Source of the DNA: Zancudomyces culisetae
Taxonomy: Eukaryota > Kickxellomycota > Harpellomycetes > Harpellales > Legeriomycetaceae
Length of the DNA: 21,817 bases
Reading direction: 5' to 3'
Assembly (NCBI GenBank): GCA_001969505.1
Contig: LSSK01000854.1
Location: 1 to 21,817, forward strand
A program made the position numbers and the translations under genes. Below are positions 1 through 9,153 of this stretch, piece by piece. The notes under the pieces were generated by a model that saw nothing but the letters and a program-made list of their open reading frames with translations, did no database searches and was not told the DNA's origin. Every line of letters starts with the position of its first letter. Positions within the stretch are counted from its first letter, which is position 1.

Positions 1-536
1 AGGTTCTAGAAGCAGTAGATAATTAATAATACAAAGAGGTAGCGAGCTAACGCTATAAAGTGCCAAATTAAGTTGCTCAAAACCAAAAGGTCTTCCTGCA
101 TCATATTAAGTTATATGTACTGTACCTTCTCCGCGCCAGCATACACCTTAACATCCTTGACGTTACAGGCTTTAAGGACTCTTGAAGCATTTTTAAAGGT
201 TCTATCAAGTGTTGCATTTCCATGCACAGCTGTTATCCCAAGAAGCTTTAGCTTTGGGTGAAATTCTACGTGTGCGAAAGGATGCATATCAATTAAAATC
301 TTCAAAGCTGAATCTCATATAAAGTATGCTCGCACACTTACTAGTAAAGATAATTGCGTGGAGATCATCCTGGCCTATTTTTTTTTGTTAAAAAAAGGTA
401 TTAAACAACCATTGGAATTGGATATTATTTTTTTAAGATTGCCAAAGCCGGGGTTTGGCGCCCTTCTTTGTGTAGTGTTTAAAGACTTCTGACCTGGATC
501 ACAGTCTAACCAAATCGGGATTCTGTCGTCTGCCAT
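1..536 (-). CDS. URH1: Uridine/inosine-type nucleoside hydrolase (URH1-like), 5' part, cut by window edge
   Basis: IUNH-family nucleoside hydrolase, which splits ribonucleosides (uridine in the yeast URH1 group) into base and ribose in cytosolic salvage. I assembled it by splicing on the minus strand: exon 1 536-494, exon 2 374-342, exon 3 265-126, and exon 4 probably from base 5 leftwards. All phases agree. Introns are 375-493 (GTCAGA..TAG), 266-341 (GTAAGT..TAG) and 6-125 (GTACAG..TAG). The product opens with MADDRIPIWLDCDPGQDD, the family's Ca2+/ribose motif DxDPGxDD (D11, D13, D17, D18). It continues into LLGITAVHGN, whose N42 matches the conserved active-site Asn, and then VYAGAEK. The text around IPIWLDCDPG closely resembles yeast URH1. 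Odd points are Q16 and L19-H20 where DD is usually followed by Ala plus a hydrophobic residue, and the non-standard GTCAGA donor. The C-terminal catalytic half lies outside. Family is certain; exon 4 and exact substrate are not. Confidence 0.88.
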
Positions 537-680
537 TTCTAGAAATAATATTTCTTTTCTTTTCTAGGCTAGTGAGTATTTTATTGTAATAGTTGTATCT
601 GAGTACTTTAAAATATAAAGTTTTAACAACCTGGGTACACCTTAAAATTGCAAAGAAATAGTGATAAATGCAGTTTATCG

Positions 681-689
681 CTTTATATA
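681..689 (-). promoter_or_regulatory. Candidate TATA box of the nucleoside hydrolase gene
   Basis: Minus-strand TATATAAAG lies about 145 bp upstream of the ATG at 536. It is a single motif match in AT-rich DNA, so support is modest. Confidence 0.35.
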
Positions 690-2453
690 GGATCAGAAAT
701 CAAGATTCTGGGCTAATTGCTGCAACATTTCTCGGTCTTAAGCTGGAGATTAGGCTCTCTAAATACACTCGATTGGATGGTTTATACTCCTGTTTTACGC
801 AAAATAAAATTTTTTCGGTTATCATAAAACTTTAAAACTACTCTGTCATTTTTGGTAAAAATGAATGTGAAAAGCAAGAATTCTTGCACCACCTCCTCAT
901 TATCAGCACATGATCCATTTCGATAGTACCAAATACAAACATAAGCAAAATATATGGCCTTGAGGCATTTAAGAGACTTGTGGTATGATATTTTTGGAGT
1001 GAATGGCTTGGTTTTCTTTATGACTTTTCGCTCTGGCCTTTTTCTGCTGAGCCTATGATTGATCCGTACTTTTTGATTTAGCATCACTTGATTGGTTCTA
1101 TAAAATGCGAATAGATTTAATACAATTGAAATTCGTCGACATTTTAAGGGGGGGTGGGAGTCAAACTATGTTTAGTGAGGGGAAGATAAAACTGGGTTAT
1201 AGCATTCTATAAAAAAATTTATGAACATTTTTTTTAAATAAAGATTTTTTGCGAGTATAATTGAAGCACATTGATGCTATTTTTTTTGGTTAGAAATAAA
1301 CAAGTAATGAAGCAAATTAACAATTAGTGAAAAATAGCCCCACTTCGTTAAAAATGTATGAAATGGTTCAAATTGCTATAAATGATAGACCTTTTCTCTC
1401 CTATCTAGGGACGTGGGTGCATAGCCTTTTATTTACTCTGTTATTCTTAGAAAAAATTGGTTTAGTATAACAATGTTTATATAAGCATCAACCCATATTA
1501 CGAAGGTGGACGTAGAAATATATGTTTTGATCTGGGTTTGGTCTTATTGCTGAGGACGTAGATGTCTTTTGATTGATAGGACAAGCATTTAATAGAATCC
1601 CAAACCTAAAAAACAAATGTATATTGATATTATCATTTACAAATGATTAGGACTAGCGCTGTATTTTTCTCATCTCGCACATCCTTGAGACAGATATGTT
1701 AGCAGTACCATACACGTTGTAATACATCCGAGAGTCAGGTAAGTTGCAAGAATATATTTTAACCTTTGATCCGCCTCCCCCAAAATTTCGGGCTTCGCTT
1801 AACCACTATAACCACCCGACAAAGGATATTATGGTAGTTGTGACCAGTGAAAATTGATTGTGGTATATATTTGACAGTACAAGCTAGCTAATCAAAAAGG
1901 ATTTTCACGACACCGATTGGTTGGGTAGCGACTGTGCTAAGGCAATGTATGCTTGTTTTACGGTTTGTCCATCTTTTAATGCGCGGTCTAAATATAACAC
2001 CAGGCAAAAAATAGATACTGGTGCGTTTTAAAATAGGTCTACGAACATTCTTTATTGATTTAAAAGTTTTGCTTTCTCTCTCCCCCCTCCCCCAATAGAT
2101 GCAAATGATTCTAAATTTGCGTTGGCCTTTTTTACAGAGTAAGCATTTTCAATCAATGTTGTATCCATTTGATTAGCTAGATTTATTTTTGGGGTTTGAT
2201 AAGTCTCGTTGAGTAAATTCCCGCATTTTTATGCTAATAGCAAATAAACATAAAAAAACAATCGAATTTTAAGCAAAATTAATTAATTTACTGCCACATA
2301 CCTATTCTTTGTGAATATTTTTTTGACCGTCTTTTAATATTAATTAGGCTGTAAAACCATCGACATTATGAGTTGGCCTACTTTTGCTTTTTCTTTTTTT
2401 ATCATTTTTATAAAGCAACGGAACATTAATATTTTTTTTCGAAAAATAGTCTT

Positions 2454-2496
2454 TATATAAAAGGAAAAAGAAAAGAAGGAAAAAAGGAAAAAAGAA
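2454..2496 (+). promoter_or_regulatory. TATA box and polypurine leader of GT15 copy 1
   Basis: TATATAAAA at 2454-2462 lies 55 bp before the ATG. It overlaps the start of a 38-nt tract made only of purines (2459-2496, A-runs broken by G or GG). Such A-rich tracts often mark yeast core promoters or 5' leaders. Confidence 0.5.
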
Positions 2497-2516
2497 CTCT
2501 AGCAATTTATGGAAAC

Positions 2517-3611
2517 ATGGTAGGATCTACGATTCCACGAAGAATTAAATCCGCACTATTGGTGTTTATTGTGGGCTCGACTATTTTGTTGAGTATGCAT
2601 TACCTGCTGTTGCGAGATTCGGTAGAGGATATAGAGCTTCAGAATCTGAATCTATGGCAGAAGGTAAACAATATCAAGCCCAAGGCACCGGTTAAGAAAC
2701 GAGTTAATGGAGCATTTGTTTCGCTCACCAGAAACTCGGATCTCTTTGGCATGAGGAAAACAATGCGTCAAATAGAAGATCGTTTCAACAAAAATTACAA
2801 CTACCCATACATATTCCTCAACGATAAACCTTTCACTGACGAGTTCAAAAAAGGTGTTCAGGATATGACAAAAGCGAATGTTACTTTTGGTTTGGTTGAG
2901 GGCGAAGCATGGGACTACCCATCATATGTTGACAAGGAGAAAGCAGCCGAGGTGCGCAAGACCGCAAGTTATATGCATGCTGGCAGTGAAAGTTACAGGT
3001 TTATGTGCCGATTCCAATCCGGATATTTCTACAGGCATCCGCTTTTGGACGGTTTGGAATATTATTGGCGAATTGAGCCAGATGTTGAGTATTTCTGTGA
3101 TATAGATTACGATCCATTCGAATACATGAAAGAAAACAAGTTAGTTTATGGTTGGAATATGGCACCAGGTGAGTACATGGCAACAGTGGCTACACTATGG
3201 GATTCAGTGCTCAAGTTTATGGACAAGTACCCGCAACACATAGAACCAGAGAACTTTATTAAATATGTCAGCGAGGATGGAAAAAAGTACAATGGTTGTC
3301 ACTTTTGGACCAACTTTGAAATAGCAGATCTGAGCTTTTATCGATCAAAGAAGTACGAAGATTTCTTCGACTTTTTAGATCGTGAAGGGGGATTCTTTTA
3401 CGAAAGATGGGGAGATGCGCCGGTTCACACTATTGCAGCTGCTATATTCTTGAAAAAGGAACAAGTGCACTACTTTGGTGATATTGGCTACTACCACCCA
3501 GCCATGGGATTCTGTCCAGCGAATTCTGATAAGATTGGAAAATGTGTTTGCGATCCTTCGAAACACCGTGGAATCGATTACGAATGTAGAAAGAAATGGG
3601 ATACTATATAA
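2517..3611 (+). CDS. GT15 (KRE2/MNT1 family) alpha-1,2-mannosyltransferase, copy 1
   Basis: Type II Golgi glycosyltransferase of 364 residues that transfers mannose from GDP-mannose to N- and/or O-glycans in the Golgi lumen. The order is a short basic cytosolic tail, one signal-anchor helix (about residues 11-32), a short stem, then the catalytic domain from about residue 65 (GAFVSLTRNSD). Family hallmarks are EDRFNKNYNYPYIFLND, YRFMCRFQSGYFYRHPLLDG, YYWRIEPDVEYFCDIDYDPF and GGFFYERWGDAPVH. By alignment to yeast Kre2/Mnt1, E187 (WRIEP) and H327 (GYYH) match the Mn2+ ligands and E268 (NFEI) the proposed nucleophile. The E268-H327 spacing of 59 equals that in Kre2. A C-terminal Cys cluster (C333, C343, C345, C357) probably forms disulfides. 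NVT at 121 is a possible glycosylation site. There are no introns. It is somewhat shorter than yeast Kre2 (about 440), mainly in the stem. All catalytic residues are intact; the precise linkage made is unknown. Confidence 0.93.
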   Translation: MVGSTIPRRIKSALLVFIVGSTILLSMHYLLLRDSVEDIELQNLNLWQKVNNIKPKAPVKKRVNGAFVSLTRNSDLFGMRKTMRQIEDRFNKNYNYPYIFLNDKPFTDEFKKGVQDMTKANVTFGLVEGEAWDYPSYVDKEKAAEVRKTASYMHAGSESYRFMCRFQSGYFYRHPLLDGLEYYWRIEPDVEYFCDIDYDPFEYMKENKLVYGWNMAPGEYMATVATLWDSVLKFMDKYPQHIEPENFIKYVSEDGKKYNGCHFWTNFEIADLSFYRSKKYEDFFDFLDREGGFFYERWGDAPVHTIAAAIFLKKEQVHYFGDIGYYHPAMGFCPANSDKIGKCVCDPSKHRGIDYECRKKWDTI

Positions 3612-5340
3612 CTGTTTTTTTACGTATTTTTTTTCGAATAGTAAACATTTGCTGTGGTGTGTCGTCTTGTTATCCTTCTACAAAAAGGGTTAAGATAGTT
3701 AGATATTTAGTACATACAAAATTTTGACTTTTTTTTTCTCGGCGAATCTAGCTATTGGTTTACACCATTCTTTAACTATATATACTTATGAATATCAATA
3801 CTACAAACTAGAGATTTGTAATAAATATAACAGTATCCGATTATTTTTCTAATTGTGTAGATTGAGTTGGTTGGGTAGGTTAGTGGGTGCTGGTTTTCTT
3901 CTATCTTTCCTTTTTTTTACCTCTGGTGTAGTACAGCCATAGCTATTTCCGCTCGACAAATATATAGACTGTGCTGATTGTGATCATACTTTTAAGACTA
4001 TCCCTGTAAAATTTACACCCAACCATAACATATGTTTCAATTCTAATGCTTGCTGTTTTTTTTTTCACTGAAGAAAGTGATTATAGCCATTGGATCGCCA
4101 CATCATTCAGATCGTGTATTGTTCTTACTAGTATTTTTCAGAAAAGGGATGACATAGATACACCACCATGTACAGTGCAACAGAGCAAGGAACGCCATCT
4201 TGGTACTTTATCATGTACCTATATGAGGTGTTGGATTTTTAATTCTAATACTGACAATAAAATTCATTTGTCTCAACACTGTTGAAATAAATCTCTGGTT
4301 CACTTGTACTCAAATATCATATATAGCCAAAAATTGGATGCTTAAATATACTGGTTTAGAAAAAGTCGGATTTGTGACAGAATGGTTCATTTAAATATCG
4401 CAATGAACACTTACACGTGATGGCTACGATCTAACTGCATTAGAATTTGGCGTGTTTATCCTGTAGTGGTTGCATATGCAATATAAAACAGTTTCATCTT
4501 TCGCCACTTTTTAATCAACGTTTAATATGTATGTTACAAAAATACCGACTCTTTTGACGTCTTGTGAAACTTTCTACAAACACAAATAAGAGAACCTGCT
4601 AAAGTGGTGAAATATTCATGGTATCCAAGGCAAGGGGTTCTTGTTAGAGCCATTTTTTGCGTTTTTATTGTAGCTGCATATACCCTAACTTGTTCTCACA
4701 GCAAAGTTCCGCTGAACTAGCCATAAAAAAAAAGTAAATTCTTCACTGCTTTATGTAGTTCCTCTTGACTATTGAACTTGATGTTTGACAAAACGCGCTC
4801 AACAAAATTTCGCCTGTTAGCTTATTTATCAATGTTCTGACTTTATCATATAACAACATACATCTTATTTGTAGCCAATAGTAAATGTGTATAGTGTGTC
4901 TTTACAAATCGAAAACTATCGAACCATTATTCAGATTTTTATCACAAACAATTGGAAACAAACATCCAAATATAGTCATCATATTCAAAGTGGGTTCATA
5001 CATTTATTTGAGCGTTGTGGTACACCCAGCAATAAAATAGCAAAAAAAATTTTTTTTCAGTTTTACAGAGCTATTTGCGGATGTGCTTGGGATTTTCGAT
5101 GGAATAAAATCAGAAGTGCTATGATATCACAGGCACTTTTTTTGGGGGAGGGGAGGGTATAAAAATCGAATTTTCATTCTGCATCAAATGCCCTTCAATT
5201 TGTGAATTTGAAGATAGAAATCGCTTTATTTACAATTGAGGTATGTAATGAAAATAGGACTAATTTTTGATTTTAATATAATTCCGATAAAGTGTTCCAG
5301 AAAACATACTGATATATATATCTAAAATTTAGAAAAAAAG
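3612..5340. other. Intergenic spacer between GT15 copy 1 and cytochrome b5
   Basis: This 1.73 kb AT-rich stretch holds the 3' end of GT15 copy 1, with an AATAAA at 3820-3825 as a possible polyadenylation signal about 210 nt after the stop. It also holds the cytochrome b5 promoter at its right end. There is a CACGTG E-box at 4414-4419 and a CRE-like TGACGTC near 4556. Open frames of 79 and 91 codons (4046-4285, 4887-5162) match nothing recognisable and are probably chance. Confidence 0.55.
5144..5165 (+). promoter_or_regulatory. G-run block and TATA box upstream of cytochrome b5
   Basis: Three G runs (G5-A-G4-A-G3, 5144-5157) abut TATAAAAA at 5158-5165, about 175 bp before the ATG. The G block contains AGGGG, the core of the yeast stress response element. 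That reading is inference from the motif alone. Confidence 0.45.
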
Positions 5341-6110
5341 ATGAAGTACACAGCTGAAGATATTGAAAAGAACAACACAAAATCCAAGCTTTGGATCTGC
5401 ATTGACAGTAAAGTCTACGATGTAACAAGTTTCTATGAAGATGTAAGTTGCTTTTTATTTGTATTAACGTCTCTTTAGTCTTCTTTACGGAGAAGCATAC
5501 GCGCGTTTCCCTATTTTCTATTATTTTTCTCTCTTTGTGTAATTGACCCTAAAAAGCACAAATTGGATCGAATCTAAATAAAAGTATGCATTTACTGAAA
5601 AAAATATATATAACTCATATGTATACGCTCATCACACTTAGCATCCAGGGGGTGAAGAGACCATTTTTCAGGTCGCTGGTGCCGATGCCACCGACAACTT
5701 CAGAGATATTGGACATAGCGAGTACGCAAAGGAAATAATGGAAAAATACTACATTGGTGATCTTGAGGTAATTGTTTTTCTGTTTGACTTTAACTTTCCA
5801 TTATTTAAAAATGAGTACCATACCAATTGTTGATATACTTCTATTCACTTAGGGACCACCACCAAAAAGAAAGGTCGAAAACTACACTGCTGTAGAGATG
5901 GGGCAAAATTAGTATGTTTATTTCTGTGATTACCTGTATATTATTTGTGTCGCATACGATATTATAACTCATCATGTATTTATTCTTTCACTTGACATTG
6001 TTTTTTTTTGGCATATCTAACTTTTTTTCGCTTTTTAAAATAGCGGCCAAGGTTTGATCGTTGCATCTGTGCTCTTGGTTTCAGTGCTTGTATACAAAGT
6101 TTTCTTTTAG
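5341..6110 (+). CDS. CYB5: Cytochrome b5, tail-anchored, four exons
   Basis: Small haem protein of the ER surface that passes electrons to desaturases, hydroxylases and P450s. The spliced product is 117 residues. Exons are 5341-5442, 5642-5767, 5853-5911 and 6044-6110. Introns are GTAAGT..TAG (199 nt), GTAATT..TAG (85 nt) and GTATGT..TAG (132 nt, with a CTAAC branch-like site at 6017-6021). Phases all fit. The haem domain shows KVYDVTSFYED followed by HPGGEE, with axial ligands H35 and H59 (in RDIGHSEYA). Their 24-residue spacing is typical of the family. A charged linker (PPPKRKVEN) leads to one hydrophobic helix, about residues 99-113, ending KVFF*, a tail anchor. The whole anchor is encoded by exon 4 alone. 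The last donor overlaps an in-frame TAG, so keeping intron 3 gives a 95-residue anchorless protein. Length is usual for the family. Confidence 0.93.
5910..5917 (+). promoter_or_regulatory. 5' splice site of cytochrome b5 intron 3 overlapping an in-frame stop
   Basis: The exon ends AAT-TA and the intron begins GTATGT, so the unspliced reading is AAT-TAG (stop 5910-5912). Splicing instead joins TA to the C at 6044 to make a Tyr codon (residue 96), then the membrane anchor. Confidence 0.8.
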
Positions 6111-6624
6111 TGGGTTTACCGAATGATTTCTTTGAAATATAGTTCAGCGACTGCTGCCCCACACCTTGACTTTTGTACCTCCTTTACTAATCCATTCGCA
6201 ACTATTCTTTTTTATTTTTATTTAAAAAAAAATAGATATCATTTGGATAACTCATAAAACTATATTTACAATTAGCCGGCTATTTCATCCTTTTCCCTAA
6301 AAACAAAATAAATTAATGGTATAAGATGGTCTTTTTCATTCACTAATGTTCCTAACCAATTATTACTCTTTTTCTGCAAGAACCTTGTACTTTGTACGCA
6401 TCAAAGTGAAGTTTATTGCTAGTGGTTAAGAGTCAAATCACACAAAGGTAAACAGTAAAAGCCCAGCAGCAAAGTTCAGTTAATATTTGCCAGGATATAC
6501 ATTTATGTTTGTTTTGTGTGCTGATTTATACGCAATGCACCAGTCAGTGCCAGGAGGGTGGGGGGGGGGTTGATTATAAAGTCAGTTCGATTCAAACCAC
6601 GAGTATTAACAAACTCGGCACAAA

Positions 6625-6644
6625 AGCGTGATTGTAATCACGCT
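6625..6644. repeat. Perfect 20-bp palindrome
   Basis: AGCGTGATTGTAATCACGCT has 9-bp arms around a central GT. It could be a dimeric transcription-factor site or a small hairpin; no function is visible. Confidence 0.6.
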
Positions 6645-7723
6645 AGTCCTGAAAATGGGATATTTCGTTGCTGAATAACCAACGTGAAGCAATATGGTGT
6701 GTTACACATCAGATTACATCGTTCTAAACTCATAAATATTCATGATCATCATCTGTATGTCCATTCTTATTATTTATTTTGTCTAGAACGAATACAGGAA
6801 AAGCGACTTTACAGTAAATTTGTGACCACACGAAGTAGGTATGGGCTATCGACCATCCTGTTGTTTGCATACACTTGATTTATTTTAGTGATTGTTTATA
6901 CACAATGCCGCCATATGACGACGTGTTCTTCTTAAACCAAGAAAATATGTATTTTTGCTTCATATTTAATGTGACTCTAAGCCGGACCCACAATCAACTT
7001 TGTAAATTTACTGCTATATTTACTGAATAATTATAGCAGCAGTAAAAAAGTTAAAATGACTGGTTGAGTTCAAAAACCAGAGAGTCTTCCATAGGCCACT
7101 AATTCCGAGATAGCGAAAACGGGGTTTGAGGCATATTAAATTTGTGTAATGTCAAGTAACGGCGTATGTCAGCCTACCAAGTAGCTAGATAATATTCCAT
7201 ATACATTTTTTTTCTGAACTATGATGTTTGTAATTGTAGTTGTAATTGTATCTTTATCTGTATTCGTATTTTTTTTACTAGAGTGCATGGAAAGATCTAA
7301 GGAAAGAATATTTCATGAGTTACGATATCAAGTGTTAATGGTTTACCAAACCTCCCCACCTTTGTTTTGGGTTTTGTATTGCACCAAACTGCGTTAATTA
7401 TACTCAAAACCATATCTCGACATTGATCCAAAAATTAACGACTTATGAGTACAGATTTAAAGGTCTAGAGCTGGAACAGTGTACATTCAATATTAAATAG
7501 CACACGTAAATTTAATTGCTATTAGGTAATAGAACCAGTATTGACCTGAAAAGTCAATATGAGATTGGCAATGTGTTGACTCGCTTACTAAAAAGCAAAA
7601 TTTGTGGTATTAATCATGAATGTATAATACCGCCTATTAAGCCTCGTCCTTTTTTTTTTGAAAACAAGTATAGGAAAAAATTATAAAGTAATGTAGGAAA
7701 TACAGCCGCATTAGGGGGGTGGT

Positions 7724-7760
7724 GATGGATAGATGAATAGATGGATAGATGGATAGATGG
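7724..7760. repeat. Short tandem repeat, 8-bp unit GATGGATA
   Basis: About four and a half units of GATGGATA, one with a single change (GATGAATA). It directly follows a G6 run at 7714-7719. It is a microsatellite in non-coding DNA. Confidence 0.85.
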
Positions 7761-9011
7761 GTGTATATTTGAAGTTTTCAAATAAAGCTGCTCTTTCTGA
7801 ATACGCACTCGTTGTGTTTTAAAAAAAATTATATTGAGAGCATATAAACATAGTTCTTTCCAGCTTTATTGCAATTGATATCTATAATTTTGTTAGTATA
7901 CTGACCGCTGATCTTGTGACTTTATGACTTCAAACGTGAACTTACATCCGTACCTCCTGCTTATAATGAATCTTTTTTTTATACAAAGTGTGGGAGGCAA
8001 ACATACATGTGTTCACCTTGAGCCTTTGTTTATCGCCCTATAATATTTCATGTTGAAGTTCTCGTTCAATGATAAGATAAAATAAACACAAAGCTCAAGC
8101 TTGTGTTGGAGCGTTTATTGGGAAAATAAATCTAAAAACCTGGTTTAGTAATGTGAAATTAGAATTGGCGTAAATTTGGTCATTTGTTATTTCAACTCTG
8201 TTGCAGAAATTACGGAAATAAACATAATATTGTAAGGGAAAAAGCGAATCCAAGTTCCAGTTTTTTTGGAAGAGGGGAGGAAAGAAGGAAAAAGAGGCTG
8301 GGAATCCAGCAAAATCATTTTTTTTCTTTTTACTTGGATTAATGACAAAGAGAAAGTGATTTAATGGTATGCGAACAGAAATAAAACGGTATAAAATATT
8401 CAGTCTTAGGCATTCATTCTCTCAAAAAATTCATAAATCATTAAATTCAAATTAGAATTTGGTGCTTTCCGAATCAGGTTTTCAATTGCATTCGATCTAT
8501 ATATAGTATAGATCTCATATTCATATAAGAAGCGATAGTAAATATACAAAAAAAGGGATAAGGGTTGGGCCATTCTGAAACCGTGCATTGTCCAAGGTTG
8601 ATTTCGTATTTGTTGTATTCGGTTTAGTGGTTTTGCAGACTAGAGGACCATCTATGTTATATTCTGTTTGTGAAAGGTATCAATAGATCAACTACGGGCG
8701 ATTGATAGAATTCTAGTTGAAGTATAACATTCATGACAGAAAAATTTCAATATTGCTTGGAATAGAATAAATCAAGCTTGGCTTTTACACCTTTTTTTTT
8801 TGAATAAAACACCACATGGGTTTTACATACCTATATACTACTGAGTATATACCCGTGTGTAGGAAAAGTTGTTTTTTATTTGGACGCTAAATTCCAACAG
8901 GCGAAGGTAAAGATAATATAAACGGCGCTTTGGTGTAAATCACACAAGTGCACTCGAATATTGACAAGCTTAATACGTATTACACATTAAGGTACGTGTG
9001 TATTTACAGCA

Positions 9012-9018
9012 TATAAAA
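9012..9018 (+). promoter_or_regulatory. Candidate TATA box of the Munc13-like gene
   Basis: TATAAAA lies 142 bp upstream of the ATG at 9154, a plausible fungal core promoter position. Motif match only. Confidence 0.35.
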
Positions 9019-9153
9019 GTAACCTGCAGAGGCTCATTACGCTTATCGTCTTTGGTTATAACATAAAGGACCACATTTATGTCGGATGCACCAAGGAATA
9101 GGATTATTTTGCCAATAAAAAAAAAGAGATCATAATATACATTAAGAAATAAA

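Larger units (their letters stand above)
537..2516. other. Divergent intergenic spacer, no convincing gene
   Basis: This 1.98 kb spacer separates the leftward nucleoside hydrolase gene from the rightward GT15 copy 1 and must hold both promoters. It contains many A/T homopolymers and isolated G or C tracts: G7-T-G3 at 1148-1158, C2-T-C5 at 1774-1781 and C6-T-C5 at 2082-2093. A 101-codon minus-strand open frame (782-1087) has no recognisable domain and looks like chance. No tRNA or known RNA gene was recognised. Confidence 0.6.
6111..9153. other. Large gene-poor spacer with microsatellite and palindromes
   Basis: In this 3.04 kb stretch I could assemble no gene on either strand. It contains the cytochrome b5 3' end (AATAAA at 6307-6312), a G3-T-G10 tract at 6556-6569, a perfect palindrome at 6625-6644 and a GATGGATA microsatellite near 7724-7760. 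It also has a gatctata/tatagatc inverted repeat at 8494-8514 and the Munc13-like promoter at its right end. Its open frames are 60-65 codons and look random. A non-coding RNA gene or replication origin cannot be excluded by eye. Confidence 0.55.

Noticed and set aside
782-1087. 101-codon minus-strand open frame, Lys/Phe-rich
   Set aside because: No recognisable domain, AT-driven composition, and open frames of this size are expected by chance in this much AT-rich non-coding DNA. No splice partners found around it.
4887-5162. 91-codon open frame before cytochrome b5
   Set aside because: Runs into the G-block and TATA region of the next gene, has no domain, and its composition follows the spacer.
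5877-5895. Nuclear localisation-like PPPKRKV in cytochrome b5
   Set aside because: It is the usual basic linker before a tail anchor; nothing else suggests a nuclear role.
5874-5912. Reading cytochrome b5 as ending at the TAG at 5910-5912
   Set aside because: A GTATGT donor, a CTAAC branch-like site and a TAG acceptor lead in frame to a perfect tail-anchor exon, so the longer form is the main product; the stop is kept as an alternative.
6508-6518. Near match to the budding-yeast ARS consensus in the large spacer
   Set aside because: Ten of eleven matches are common in AT-rich DNA, and origins of non-Saccharomyces fungi do not rely on this motif.
6556-6569. G-quadruplex at the G3-T-G10 tract
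   Set aside because: Ten consecutive G plus one triplet do not give four triplets with loops of at least one base; at most a two-tier structure.
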